Of a DNA stretch of 64,000 nucleotides, positions 18,580 through 27,381 are shown piece after piece (position 1 is the first letter of the stretch; each line of letters starts with the position of its first letter). The notes under the pieces were generated by a model. The model had not been told where the DNA came from. It saw only the letters and a list, made by a program, of their open reading frames with translations, and ran no database searches. This DNA is from Ensifer sp. LC11. GTDB taxonomy: Bacteria; Pseudomonadota; Alphaproteobacteria; Rhizobiales; Rhizobiaceae. The DNA lies in the NCBI RefSeq assembly GCF_001695835.1, contig NZ_MBSO01000004.1:124001-188000 (forward strand), written 5' to 3'. A program made the translations under genes and the position numbers.

Positions 18580-19344
18580 TCAAGCGACAATCTGCGGCGG
18601 CAACTCGACGAGCGGTGCCGGGATGTCGCAGGTCTTTTCCGGCGACTTGCAGATGTCGGCAATGACGCAGCGCTCGCATTCGGGCTTGCGTGCCTTGCAG
18701 CAGTAGCGCCCGTGCAGGATCAGCCAATGATGCGCGTGGTAAAGATACTCATCGGGGATGATCCGGATGAGCTTGTCTTCCACCTCGTCCGGGGTCTTGC
18801 CCGGCGCCAGACAGAGGCGATTGGCGATGCGCAGGATGTGGGTATCGACCGCGATCGTCGACTGACCGAAAGCCATCGAGAGCACCACATTGGCGGTCTT
18901 GCGGCCAACGCCGGGCAAGGTCACCAGCTCTTCCCGCGTACGGGGCACTTCGCCGCCGAAATCCCGGATCAGCTTTTCGCTGAGCGCGATAACGTTCTTC
19001 GCCTTGTTGCGGAAAAGACCGACCGTCTTGATGTAGTCGCGGACCCTCTCCTCGCCGAGCGCCAGCATCTTTTCCGGCGTGTCGGCGATGGCAAAGAGCG
19101 CCCGCGTCGCCTTATTGACGCCGGCGTCCGTCGCCTGGGCCGAAAGCGCCACGGCGACGACAAGCGTGAACGGATTGACGTGCTCCAATTCGCCCTTGGG
19201 CTCGGGGCGCTGGATCGAGAAACGGCGAAAGATCTCCCTGAGCTCTTCGTGGGTATAGAGGCTCTTCACCCGTGGCGTGGTGCCGCGGCCTGCCGTCTTC
19301 GGCTTTGCGGAACCAACAGGCAATTTCGGCTTCACGTTTTTCAT
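18580..19344 (-). CDS. nth: Endonuclease III (DNA glycosylase/AP lyase)
   Basis: 254-residue base-excision repair enzyme that removes oxidised pyrimidines and nicks the abasic site. The helix-hairpin-helix LPGVGRKTANVVL holds the catalytic lysine (K149), VDTHILR holds the catalytic aspartate (D167), and the 4Fe-4S loop has the pattern C216-x6-C223-x2-C226-x5-C232. About 30 extra N-terminal residues, Lys/Pro-rich, precede the core. The start is taken at 19344; the frame is open to 19428 but would overlap the divergent DUF2244 gene. The two genes are divergent with about 22 bases between start codons. Confidence 0.97.
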   Translation of the reverse strand: MKNVKPKLPVGSAKPKTAGRGTTPRVKSLYTHEELREIFRRFSIQRPEPKGELEHVNPFTLVVAVALSAQATDAGVNKATRALFAIADTPEKMLALGEERVRDYIKTVGLFRNKAKNVIALSEKLIRDFGGEVPRTREELVTLPGVGRKTANVVLSMAFGQSTIAVDTHILRIANRLCLAPGKTPDEVEDKLIRIIPDEYLYHAHHWLILHGRYCCKARKPECERCVIADICKSPEKTCDIPAPLVELPPQIVA

Positions 19345-19366
19345 GATGCATCTATAGTCAAAGGTC

Positions 19367-19864
19367 ATGATCAATGGCAACGCCACCACCCCACCCGAGG
19401 AGACGCCGGTCTTCACCGCCGAGCTCACTCCCTATCGCTCGCTCGGACGCCGCGGCTTCAAGATCTTTTTCCTGATCGCCGGGCTCTTGAGCCTTGTGCA
19501 TGCTTTCGTCTTCCTCATCGTTGGCGCCTGGCCGATCGTGTTTTTCTTCGGCTTCGACTACGTGCTGCTCTTCGGTGCCTTCTGGCTGAACTACCGCTCG
19601 GCGCTCAGTCGCGAGGAAGTCAGCGTTTCCAGGACCGACGTCTCCGTGCGCAAGTTCACGCCGTCGGGACAGATCACCGAACACCGCTTCAACCCCTTCT
19701 GGGCGCGCTTGAATGTCGCGCGCCACCAGGAAATCGGCATCGTCTCGATGACGATCAGCGGCGGCGGGCGGAGGACCGATATCGGTTCGTTTTTGAACCG
19801 CGACGACCGCGAGACCTTTGCGCTGGCGCTATCGGGCGCGCTTGCGACCGTTCGCCGTCGCTGA
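19367..19864 (+). CDS. DUF2244 domain-containing membrane protein
   Basis: 165-residue integral membrane protein of the DUF2244 family, function unknown. Two adjacent hydrophobic segments (about residues 32-52 and 54-75) form a hairpin in the membrane, followed by a soluble beta-rich domain of about 90 residues. No catalytic motif is visible. It is divergent from nth with a very short shared promoter region and is followed, 107 bases on, by the Ada-like gene in the same direction. Confidence 0.88.
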   Translation: MINGNATTPPEETPVFTAELTPYRSLGRRGFKIFFLIAGLLSLVHAFVFLIVGAWPIVFFFGFDYVLLFGAFWLNYRSALSREEVSVSRTDVSVRKFTPSGQITEHRFNPFWARLNVARHQEIGIVSMTISGGGRRTDIGSFLNRDDRETFALALSGALATVRRR

Positions 19865-19971
19865 CGCGTGCGATCGGCTGAAACGGGTCCCGAAATCCTC
19901 GCATTCACTCAAGTTTCGGGTGGCTGCGAGCCTCTCCAAGTGGTTACCTGTGGCATGACAGGAGATGAGCC

Positions 19972-20859
19972 ATGAACATCGCGACATCCGTACCCACCGA
20001 CATCACGCCCAAGGGCACCGACTACGATACGGTCAGCCGCGTGATCGAAATGCTCACAGAGGACTATCGTGATCAGCCGTCGCTGGAAGCGGTCGCCCAA
20101 CGCCTGAAGCAGTCGCCGACGCAGCTCCAGAAGGTCTTTACCCGCTGGGCCGGACTTTCGCCGAAAGCCTTCCTGCAGGCGGTGACGCTCGACCATGCCA
20201 AACGCCTGCTCCGTCAGGAGGACATGCCGCTTCTGGAAACCAGCATCGAGGTGGGGCTTTCCGGACCGAGCCGTCTGCATGACCTGTTCGTGACCCACGA
20301 GGCGATGTCACCGGGCGAATGGAAGGCGCGCGGCGAGGGTCTCACGATCCGCTATGGCTACCACCCGTCGCCCTTCGGCACGGCGCTTGTCATGATCACC
20401 GATCGGGGATTGGCCGGCCTTGCCTTCAACGATGCCGGCGGCGAACAGGCGAGTTTCGAGGACATGGCGCAGCGCTGGCCGAACGCCAGCTACATCGAAG
20501 ACAGCGCCGCCACTGCCTACTATGCCGCGCGCATCTTCGACCCGTCGCGCTGGCGCCAGGACGAACCGCTGCGCATCTTCCTGATCGGCTCCGATTTCCA
20601 GATCCGGGTGTGGCAGGCGCTGCTGAAGATCCCGCTCGGCTGCGCCACCACCTATTCGAACATCGCCGGAAACATCGGCCAGCCGACAGCATCGCGTGCG
20701 GTCGGTGCTGCCGTTGGCCGCAATCCGATTTCCTTCGTGGTGCCCTGCCATCGCGCGCTCGGCAAAAGCGGCGATCTTACCGGCTATCACTGGGGGCTGA
20801 CGCGCAAGCGCGCGATCCTCGGCTGGGAAGCTGGCAAGGCGGCCGACGGTACGATCTGA
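19972..20859 (+). CDS. Ada-like regulator / methylated-DNA-[protein]-cysteine S-methyltransferase
   Basis: 295-residue two-domain protein: an AraC-type DNA-binding domain (about residues 20-115) and an O6-alkylguanine-DNA alkyltransferase domain (about 125-290) with the suicide cysteine in VPCHRALGKSG (C259). The N-terminal zinc-binding phosphotriester-repair domain of E. coli Ada, with its four cysteines, is absent, so methyl-phosphotriester sensing of the Ada type is not expected. Direct repair of O6-methylguanine is well supported; a regulatory role is plausible. It sits in a repair-rich stretch with nth 600 bases away. ATG at 19972 follows AGGAGATG. Confidence 0.95.
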   Translation: MNIATSVPTDITPKGTDYDTVSRVIEMLTEDYRDQPSLEAVAQRLKQSPTQLQKVFTRWAGLSPKAFLQAVTLDHAKRLLRQEDMPLLETSIEVGLSGPSRLHDLFVTHEAMSPGEWKARGEGLTIRYGYHPSPFGTALVMITDRGLAGLAFNDAGGEQASFEDMAQRWPNASYIEDSAATAYYAARIFDPSRWRQDEPLRIFLIGSDFQIRVWQALLKIPLGCATTYSNIAGNIGQPTASRAVGAAVGRNPISFVVPCHRALGKSGDLTGYHWGLTRKRAILGWEAGKAADGTI

Positions 20860-20934
20860 AATTTCGAAGTTGCGCAATTGCGGACGGAAAACCGCTGAAC
20901 ACCTTTCCCGGAATTGCTCGGGCAAAACAAAAGC

Positions 20935-20960
20935 GGCGCCTGCCGAGCGCCCCTTTTTTT
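20935..20960. terminator. Bidirectional terminator between ada-like gene and gpmA
   Basis: GGCGC (20935-20939) pairs with GCGCC (20947-20951), followed on the plus strand by CC and seven T. On the minus strand the same stem is followed by GCTTTTGTTTT, so it can serve both convergent genes. Confidence 0.8.
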
Positions 20961-20979
20961 CATTCGTCCTTATGTCGCC

Positions 20980-21615
20980 TCAATGGGCGGCGGACATGTC
21001 GCCCAGCACTTCCTTGGAAGCGACCGTCGAATTGGCGTTGAGCTTGTAGACCATCGGTACACCGGTCGCGAGGTTGAGCTTGAGGATCTCCTCCTTGCTC
21101 AGGCGGTCGAGCACCATGACCAGCGAACGCAGCGAGTTGCCGTGAGCGGCGACCAGAACCTTCTGGCCCGAAAGCACGCGCGGCAGGATCTCGGTCAGAT
21201 AATAAGGCCAGACGCGGGCACCGGTGTCGCGCAGGCTTTCGCCGCCCGGAGGCGAAATGTCATAGGAGCGGCGCCAGATATGCACCTGCTCTTCGCCCCA
21301 CTTCTCGCGCGCATCGTCCTTGTTAAGGCCCGAGAGGTCGCCATAGTCGCGCTCGTTGAGCGCCTGGTCGCGGATCGTTTCGAGCGAGGACTGGCCGACG
21401 GCATCGAGCACGAACTGGCAGGTGCGCTGGGCGCGGACGAGGTCCGAGGTAAAGGCGATGTCGAACTTGATGCCGTAGTCGGCAAGCGCCTTGCCGCCGG
21501 CCTTGGCCTCTTCGACGCCGAGTTCCGTCAGGTCCGGATCGCGCCAGCCGGTAAACAGGTTCTTCAGGTTCCAGTCGCTCTGGCCATGCCGAACGAGGAC
21601 GAGAGTACCGCTCAT
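20980..21615 (-). CDS. gpmA: 2,3-bisphosphoglycerate-dependent phosphoglycerate mutase
   Basis: 211-residue cofactor-dependent mutase interconverting 3- and 2-phosphoglycerate in glycolysis and gluconeogenesis. The phosphohistidine motif VRHGQSDWN (H10) and the second catalytic region [15 protein letters not shown] are present, as are the [11 protein letters not shown] and ERDYGDLSG segments. The start at 21615 follows AAGGGGAATT; the open frame upstream runs into the gap before dapB and is not family-like. It lies 34 bases after dapB on the same strand, so dapB-gpmA is probably one operon. Confidence 0.97.
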   Translation of the reverse strand: MSGTLVLVRHGQSDWNLKNLFTGWRDPDLTELGVEEAKAGGKALADYGIKFDIAFTSDLVRAQRTCQFVLDAVGQSSLETIRDQALNERDYGDLSGLNKDDAREKWGEEQVHIWRRSYDISPPGGESLRDTGARVWPYYLTEILPRVLSGQKVLVAAHGNSLRSLVMVLDRLSKEEILKLNLATGVPMVYKLNANSTVASKEVLGDMSAAH

Positions 21616-21649
21616 GTCGAATTCCCCTTGAGACTTGAGAGTGAGAAGG

Positions 21650-22468
21650 TCAGTTGAGCCCGAGAACGTCGAGCATCGAATAGAAACCGGGTTTCTGGCC
21701 GCGCGCCCAGAGTGCGGCGGTAACCGCACCGCGCGCGAAGATCGAGCGGTCGGTGGCGCTGTGCGACAAGGTCACCTGCTCGCCTTCGCCGGCGAGAATG
21801 ACCGAATGCTCGCCAATGACGGAGCCGCCGCGCAAGGTTGCAAAACCGATCGTCCCCGCCTTGCGCGGGCCCGTGTGTCCGTCGCGCACCCGCACCGAAT
21901 GTTCGGCAAGGCCGATGCCACGTCCTTTCGCCGCCGCCTCGCCGAGAAGCAACGCCGTGCCCGACGGCGCGTCGACCTTGTGCTTGTGGTGCATTTCGAG
22001 GATTTCGATGTCCCAGTCGGCGGGGGCGAGCGCGCGCGCTGCCTTTTCCGTGAGAACGCCGAGCAGGTTCACGCCGAGGCTCATATTGCCCGACTTGACG
22101 ATACGGGCATGGCGCGAAGCGGCGCGGATCTTCTGATCGTCGTCGGCCGTGCAGCCGGTGGTGCCGATCACGTGGACGATGCGGGCCTGGGCGGCGAGCC
22201 CGGCAAACTCAACGGAGCCGGCCGGTGCCGTGAAATCGAGCACGCCTTCGGCTTCGACGAAAGCCTCGAGCGGCTGATCAGTGACCGGCACGCCGATCGG
22301 GCCAAGACCGGCCAATTCGCCGGCATCCCGGCCGATGAAGTGAGAACCCGGCCGCTCGACGGCCGCATGCAGGCGGACGCCATCCATCGCGTGAACCGTC
22401 CTTATCAGCGTCTGGCCCATACGGCCCGCCGCACCCACCACCACGAGCTTCATATCGTTTGCGCCCAT
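21650..22468 (-). CDS. dapB: 4-hydroxy-tetrahydrodipicolinate reductase
   Basis: 272-residue enzyme of the diaminopimelate/lysine pathway, reducing hydroxy-tetrahydrodipicolinate with NAD(P)H. The nucleotide site [12 protein letters not shown] is at residues 10-21 and the catalytic signature [15 protein letters not shown] is near 155-170, with the His-His pair and the substrate-binding Lys. An ATG five codons in (MKLVVV) is an alternative start. Directly upstream of gpmA on the same strand and 21 bases downstream of the MsbA-like ABC gene. Confidence 0.97.
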   Translation of the reverse strand: MGANDMKLVVVGAAGRMGQTLIRTVHAMDGVRLHAAVERPGSHFIGRDAGELAGLGPIGVPVTDQPLEAFVEAEGVLDFTAPAGSVEFAGLAAQARIVHVIGTTGCTADDDQKIRAASRHARIVKSGNMSLGVNLLGVLTEKAARALAPADWDIEILEMHHKHKVDAPSGTALLLGEAAAKGRGIGLAEHSVRVRDGHTGPRKAGTIGFATLRGGSVIGEHSVILAGEGEQVTLSHSATDRSIFARGAVTAALWARGQKPGFYSMLDVLGLN

Positions 22469-22489
22469 CGGTGACTTCCTTCTTGTCCG

Positions 22490-24334
22490 CTATTGGATTT
22501 CGACGCCGGCCGGCGCTTCGGGAGACTGGTCTTCAGGAGACTGGCCCTGGAGATTGTGGAGCCGAGCGTAGAGACCGTCCGGTCGCCGTGCAAGTTCGGC
22601 ATGGGTGCCTTCCTCGACGACGGACCCGTCCTTCATGACGATGATCTTGTCAGCGTTGACGACGGTCGAAAGGCGGTGCGCGATGACGATGACGGTGCGG
22701 CCATCCATGGCGTGATCGAGCGCCTTCTGTACGGCCGCTTCCGATTCGGTGTCGAGCGCCGAGGTGGCCTCGTCGAGCAACAGGATCGGTGCGTTACGCA
22801 CCAGCGCGCGCGCAATCGACAGGCGCTGGCGCTGGCCGCCCGAAAGCGTCATGCCGTTCTCGCCGACCGCGGTGTCGTAGCCCTGCGGCTGCGCCAGGAT
22901 GAAATCATGCGCATAGGCGAGGCGGGCTGCTTCCTCGATCTCGTCATCGGTCGCGTCGATGCGACCGTAGCGGATGTTGTCGCGGATCGACCCCTCGAAG
23001 AGATAGGGCTGCTGCGAGACATAGGCGATGCCCTTGCGCAGCGACTGCTTGGTGACGTCGGCAATGTCCTGGCCATCGATCCGGATCTGCCCGGAGGAAG
23101 GATCATAGAACCGCGGGATGAGGCTGATGACCGTCGATTTTCCGGCGCCCGAAGGACCGACGAGCGCGGTTGTCTTGCCGCCTTCGGCAATGAAGCTGAC
23201 CCCCTTCAGCACCTCGTCGCCATTGGCGTACTGGAAGCGGATGTCGCGCAGTTCCACCGCCGCATCCTTGACCACCAATTCCTTGGCGTCGGGCTTGTCG
23301 CGCTGGTGCGGCACGGTGTCGAGGATCTCATAGACCATGCGGGCGTTGACGGCGGCACGCTCGAGCGAGACCTGAAGCCGCGCCAGACGGCGGGCCGGAT
23401 CATAGGCCATCAACAAGGCCACAACGAAAGCGAAGAAAGCGCCCGGCGGCACGTCGGCATAGATCGCGCGGAAGGCCGAATAGGCGAGCACGGCGGAAAT
23501 CGCGAGGCCGGCAAAGGTTTCGGTCATCGGTGCGGTGCGTTCGCTCAAGCGGGCGATGCGGTTTGCCCGGTTTTCGGCACGATCGATGATCGTCTCGACC
23601 TTGCCGCGGAGCTCACTCTCCATGGTGAAGGCCTTGACGATGGTGATGCCCTGGATCGTTTCCTGCATCGCGCCGAGAACGCGGCTGTTGACTTCGATCG
23701 CCTCGCGCGTTGCCGAGCGCAAGCGCCTCGAAACATAGCGCAGGCCGAGAAGCAGGGGCGGCGCCGCGACAAAGACGATGATCGACAGCAGCCAGTCCTT
23801 GGCGAACATGACGCCGACCAGACCGATGAGGGTCAACAGATCGCGGGCGATCGAGGTAACAGTCAGATTGAGCACGTCGCGAATGCCGCTGACATTCTGG
23901 CTGATCTGGGCGGCGAGCTGGGCCGAGCGCGTCTCGTTGAAATAGCCGACGCTCAACGCCATCAGGTGAGCGTAGAGCCGACGCTGATAGCGCGCGACGA
24001 TGTTGTTGCCGATCTTTGACAGGGCAACGGCCTGCCCGTAGGTGGCAAAGCCGCGCAGCACGAACGCGCCGAGGATCGCGCCGCAGACGAGGAGAACGAT
24101 GTCCGCCCGCTTGTTGGCGAAGGCCTCGTTGATCACGGTTTCCATGATCGAGGCAGTAAAACCCGTTGTCGCAGCAACGACCGCGAGGCAAGCAATGGCA
24201 AAGACGTAGCCGCGAATATGGTCGCGACCGTTTTCGGCAATGACCCGCTTGAGGATACCGCTGATCGTATCGGAGTCGACCGCGTGCTGTTTTCTATTGC
24301 TGGCGCTCAAAAAGCCCGTCTTCCCTGGAACCAA
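22490..24334 (-). CDS. ABC transporter, fused permease and ATPase (MsbA/lipid exporter type)
   Basis: 614-residue type IV ABC exporter half-transporter. Six transmembrane segments occupy about residues 40-345, followed by an ATPase domain with Walker A GPSGAGKST, Q-loop VSQQPYLFEG, signature LSGGQRQR, Walker B ILLLDEATSALD and switch HRLS. It acts as a homodimer in the inner membrane. The form resembles MsbA-like lipid flippases and multidrug exporters of alphaproteobacteria; lipid A or phospholipid export is plausible but not shown. It is flanked by glk and dapB on the same strand with short gaps. Confidence 0.93.
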   Translation of the reverse strand: MVPGKTGFLSASNRKQHAVDSDTISGILKRVIAENGRDHIRGYVFAIACLAVVAATTGFTASIMETVINEAFANKRADIVLLVCGAILGAFVLRGFATYGQAVALSKIGNNIVARYQRRLYAHLMALSVGYFNETRSAQLAAQISQNVSGIRDVLNLTVTSIARDLLTLIGLVGVMFAKDWLLSIIVFVAAPPLLLGLRYVSRRLRSATREAIEVNSRVLGAMQETIQGITIVKAFTMESELRGKVETIIDRAENRANRIARLSERTAPMTETFAGLAISAVLAYSAFRAIYADVPPGAFFAFVVALLMAYDPARRLARLQVSLERAAVNARMVYEILDTVPHQRDKPDAKELVVKDAAVELRDIRFQYANGDEVLKGVSFIAEGGKTTALVGPSGAGKSTVISLIPRFYDPSSGQIRIDGQDIADVTKQSLRKGIAYVSQQPYLFEGSIRDNIRYGRIDATDDEIEEAARLAYAHDFILAQPQGYDTAVGENGMTLSGGQRQRLSIARALVRNAPILLLDEATSALDTESEAAVQKALDHAMDGRTVIVIAHRLSTVVNADKIIVMKDGSVVEEGTHAELARRPDGLYARLHNLQGQSPEDQSPEAPAGVEIQ

Positions 24335-24422
24335 CCTGGCGAGCCGGTGTCCGGCCCGATCTTTCCCGGGGCTCTATAGTGGTTTGATGTCGCTTTGGCG
24401 AGTCTTTGCGCGCGCCGGGGGC

Positions 24423-25454
24423 TCAGCTTCTCCAGCGGCGTCCCTCCGTTGCAACACCGAAATCCCTCGGTGTGCGGGCAAAGGCGGCCAAGCCGGAAAG
24501 GGCCGCCATCGGATGAATGACGGCGAAAGTCGGGATCGCCTTCATCAACGCCGTATGCGGCGCCTTGTCTTCGAAGGCCGCGCGGAACGGCGACTTCAAC
24601 AGGGCCGGCAGGATCTTCTGCGAAATGCCCCCAGCCAGGAAAACGCCGCCGCGGGCCATGAAAATCAATGCCATATCGCCGGCAACGCGGCCCAGATAGG
24701 TGCAGAACAACGAGATCGTCTCGATCGCCGCCGTGTCGCTTTCGGCGAGCGCGTGGGTCGTCACTTCGGCCGGATCGCTCAGCACCGGGTCGACGCCATC
24801 GGCCGCACAGACGGCGCGATAGAGATTCATGATGCCGCGACCGCAAAGGATCTGCTCGCCGGCCATGCGGCCCTCGATCGGCTCAAGGAAGGGCCAGATC
24901 TGAAAATCGCGCTCGGTGCGCGGACCGATGTCGACATGGCCGCCTTCGCCAGGCACCGGGATCCAGGTGTGCTGGGCAAAGACCAGTCCGCCGACGCCGA
25001 GGCCCGTGCCCGGGCCAAGGACGACACGCGACGTCAGCGGGCGAACGCTGCCGCCCCCGATCTGCACCAGATCTTCGTCGGCCGGAGCGGCAACAGCGAG
25101 CGCCTGCGCTTCAAAGTCGTTGATGATCAGTACGTCTTCCAGGCCGAGCGTCGAAAGCATGTCCTTTGGCCGGATCACCCAGCCGGCATTGGTCAGCGGG
25201 ATCTCGTCGCCCCGGATCGGCCCGGCCACCGCCAGGATCGCCGATCGCGGCTGAACCGAGGTCTTGTCGAGGATGCTCTTTTGCATCGCTTCCTCGATGG
25301 TCGCAAAGTCGCCCGTCTTGATCGGCGGAAGCTGCTTCGGCTCGGCAAAGGCATCGAGCAGCAGGGCAAAGCGCGCGTTGGTACCGCCGATATCGCCGAT
25401 CAGGATCGGAAAGGGGAAGGCGTTTTCACTGGTGACGGGCATCGCAAGATCCAT
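24423..25454 (-). CDS. glk: Glucokinase
   Basis: 343-residue ATP-dependent glucokinase of the ROK-independent bacterial Glk family (E. coli type), phosphorylating glucose to glucose-6-phosphate. Phosphate-1 motif [14 protein letters not shown] is at residues 17-30, INDFEAQA near 110, [11 protein letters not shown] near 148, and GGISQKILP near 273. A second ATG at 25442 is possible. Upstream lies a palindromic repeat element; downstream is the MsbA-like exporter. mgsA, two genes away in the same direction, acts on the same carbon flow (dihydroxyacetone phosphate). Confidence 0.96.
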   Translation of the reverse strand: MDLAMPVTSENAFPFPILIGDIGGTNARFALLLDAFAEPKQLPPIKTGDFATIEEAMQKSILDKTSVQPRSAILAVAGPIRGDEIPLTNAGWVIRPKDMLSTLGLEDVLIINDFEAQALAVAAPADEDLVQIGGGSVRPLTSRVVLGPGTGLGVGGLVFAQHTWIPVPGEGGHVDIGPRTERDFQIWPFLEPIEGRMAGEQILCGRGIMNLYRAVCAADGVDPVLSDPAEVTTHALAESDTAAIETISLFCTYLGRVAGDMALIFMARGGVFLAGGISQKILPALLKSPFRAAFEDKAPHTALMKAIPTFAVIHPMAALSGLAAFARTPRDFGVATEGRRWRS

Positions 25455-25491
25455 CCTGATGGTCGTGACAGGTGTGTTGTTGTCTATCAGC

Positions 25492-25620
25492 TAGAGCGGG
25501 ATGAGGAAAAGTGCGTGCGGTTTTCCGCCCACATCCCGCTCTAACCTATGAGAAGAGATCACGCCTATGATTTGGGTCGAGCCAACCCAAGATCATCGTG
25601 ATCCCAAAATCATCGTGATC
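25492..25620. repeat. Rhizobial palindromic intergenic repeat element (RIME-like)
   Basis: Two hairpins in tandem. First: TAGAGCGGGATG (25492-25503) with CATCCCGCTCTA (25532-25543), and inside it GGAAAA/TTTTCC (25505-25510 / 25521-25526). Second: GATCACG (25557-25563) with CGTGATC (25597-25603), enclosing TTGGGT/ACCCAA. The last segment AATCATCGTGATC is then repeated once more up to 25620. I recognise the type as a widespread palindromic repeat of Sinorhizobium/Rhizobium genomes; copy number cannot be checked here. Its right end runs into mgsA. Confidence 0.85.
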
Positions 25621-25996
25621 CATGGTTGAAGTCGATCAACCGTTCGGCCGTCGCGCGATTGAGCGCCATCGGGATGTCATAGACGATCGCGAGGCGCATC
25701 AGCGCCTTGACGTCCACGTCGTGCGGCATCGCCGTCAGGGGATCGACGAAGAAGATCAACAGCTGCACCTCACCGGTGGCGATCAGCGCGCCGATCTGCT
25801 GGTCGCCGCCGAGCGGCCCGCTCTTCAGCCGCGTAATGTCGAGCCCGGGGCAGACATCGAGGACACGGCCGCCTGTCGTGCCGGTCGCAACGATGCGCCA
25901 GTCGGACAGAACCGCTTCATGCGCCTTGGCAAAGGCGGCGAGATCGTCCTTCTTCTGATCATGTGCGATCAGGGCAATGCATTTCCGATCCGCCAT
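25610..25996 (-). CDS. mgsA: Methylglyoxal synthase
   Basis: 128-residue enzyme that converts dihydroxyacetone phosphate to methylglyoxal, a bypass of lower glycolysis under phosphate stress. Family motifs are present: [12 protein letters not shown] at the N-terminus, the phosphate site TGTTG (residues 38-42), [10 protein letters not shown] with the catalytic aspartate, and [17 protein letters not shown]. The last codons and the TGA stop lie in the palindromic repeat element, which seems to have replaced the original end of the gene (HGSR-stop). The core is complete, so activity is likely kept. It precedes glk in the same direction. Confidence 0.95.
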   Translation of the reverse strand: MADRKCIALIAHDQKKDDLAAFAKAHEAVLSDWRIVATGTTGGRVLDVCPGLDITRLKSGPLGGDQQIGALIATGEVQLLIFFVDPLTAMPHDVDVKALMRLAIVYDIPMALNRATAERLIDFNHGSR

Positions 25997-26100
25997 TTGG
26001 GCCTCGCATCAATATTTAAATCGATTTGATCGCCCTATACATCAACGCCGCGGGAATGGAAAGATTGACGCCCACCCATCCCGCTCGCGCAGGTCATGCG

Positions 26101-27171
26101 CTATTGCAAAGTCGGACGAGCCAGCGGCACCGGAATATCGGCCGGCGGCACGTCGCCTTCGGCAGCGCCGATCACCTGCTCGATGCCCTGAGCCGACGCG
26201 GCAGGTGCCGCCGCCCGATAGGCCGTGCCAAACGTGGCGGCCGCTTCCGATGCAGGCGCAGGACCGTTCAGCACCAAGGCGCAGGCCTTCGGCAAATCGG
26301 CAAGCCTGGTGAGCTTCGGTTTCACGGGCTTTTCACCCGGCTTCTTCGTCGGCTTCGCCCAGGGCTCATCGGTGAACCACCAGGCAAGCGACTTGTCGCA
26401 GCCATCGCCTTCCGGCACCGCCGCCTGGTCCTTGCAGGTGGCCGAACCGGCCGGGCACTTGATGCGGATATGGAAGTGGTAGTCGTGGCCGTAAATCGGC
26501 CTCACCTTGCCAAGCGCCGAACGATTGCCCGTCCAGGTGTCGCAGAGCTTCTTCTTGATCGCCGGATTGACGAAGACCCGCTCCACCTGCGGATAGCTCG
26601 CCGCCAACATGATCAGTTGCGCGTGTTTCGGCGTCCAGACAGAACGATCGATCGTCAGAAACTTGTCCTTCTGCAACATCGAGGTCGCCGAGATATCCTC
26701 GCGTTCGCGAGAGGTCAGCGTGCGCTGCGGCATCGGCGTCAGCCAAATATCGGCATCGAGGCCGATCTGGTGCGAGGCGTGACCAGACAACATCGGGCCG
26801 CCGCGCGGTTGCGAGATGTCGCCGAGCAACAGACCCGGCCAGCCGACCTTTTCGGCCGCATCATGGGAAAACCGCTCGATCAGCGCGATCATCTGCGGAT
26901 GGCCCCAGCGACGGTTGCGCGATAGCCGCATCGCCTGCCAGGTCGGGCCGTCTGTCGGGATGGCGACGCCGCCGGCAAGGCAACCCTTCGCGTAGAAGCC
27001 GTAGGAGTTCGCCGCCATCTCGGCCGGCAGTGCCTTGGCGCCGAACAACGCCTTGGCAGGCGTGTCGTCCGCGGCAGCGTTGTCAGCAATCAGAAGGCTT
27101 GTTCCAAGCGTCAGCGCCAGAAGCACCGAGCCGCAACGTCGAAGTGCAGCAATCATCGAATTTCGTCCCAT
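26101..27171 (-). CDS. mepA: Penicillin-insensitive murein endopeptidase MepA
   Basis: 356-residue periplasmic metallo-endopeptidase that cleaves D-Ala-meso-DAP cross-links in peptidoglycan. A signal peptide ends near residue 34 (NAAA). The LAS-family zinc site is visible in SGHASHQIGLDADIW (His and Asp ligands) and HDYHFHIRI (final His). Pairs of cysteines (CLAGG, CDTW, CPAGSATC, GDGC) are consistent with the disulfides of MepA. The C-terminal 80 residues are Pro/Lys/Ala-rich and probably disordered. An ATG at 27156 is an alternative start. It is divergent from yejA with 210 bases between. Confidence 0.95.
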   Translation of the reverse strand: MGRNSMIAALRRCGSVLLALTLGTSLLIADNAAADDTPAKALFGAKALPAEMAANSYGFYAKGCLAGGVAIPTDGPTWQAMRLSRNRRWGHPQMIALIERFSHDAAEKVGWPGLLLGDISQPRGGPMLSGHASHQIGLDADIWLTPMPQRTLTSREREDISATSMLQKDKFLTIDRSVWTPKHAQLIMLAASYPQVERVFVNPAIKKKLCDTWTGNRSALGKVRPIYGHDYHFHIRIKCPAGSATCKDQAAVPEGDGCDKSLAWWFTDEPWAKPTKKPGEKPVKPKLTRLADLPKACALVLNGPAPASEAAATFGTAYRAAAPAASAQGIEQVIGAAEGDVPPADIPVPLARPTLQ

Positions 27172-27381
27172 TCCTGTCCCGTCGACGCTGGCGCCGAGTC
27201 GCGCGCCAAGTCCGACGAGCCCCTATCCTAAGGCCCTGTGTTTGCCTCAGCCTTGTGATTCACGCGCATCACCGGGATGTGACTCAAAAAATTTGCCTGA
27301 TTTGCGGCAGTGCCTGTCAATTGCCCCGATTTCGCCTATGCTCTTGAACAAGAAGATTGAAATATAAGGGGTACCGGCTGG

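Noticed and set aside
25492-25620. Insertion sequence or mobile gene remnant near glk/mgsA
   Set aside because: No transposase frame, no long terminal repeats or target duplication; it is a short palindromic repeat.
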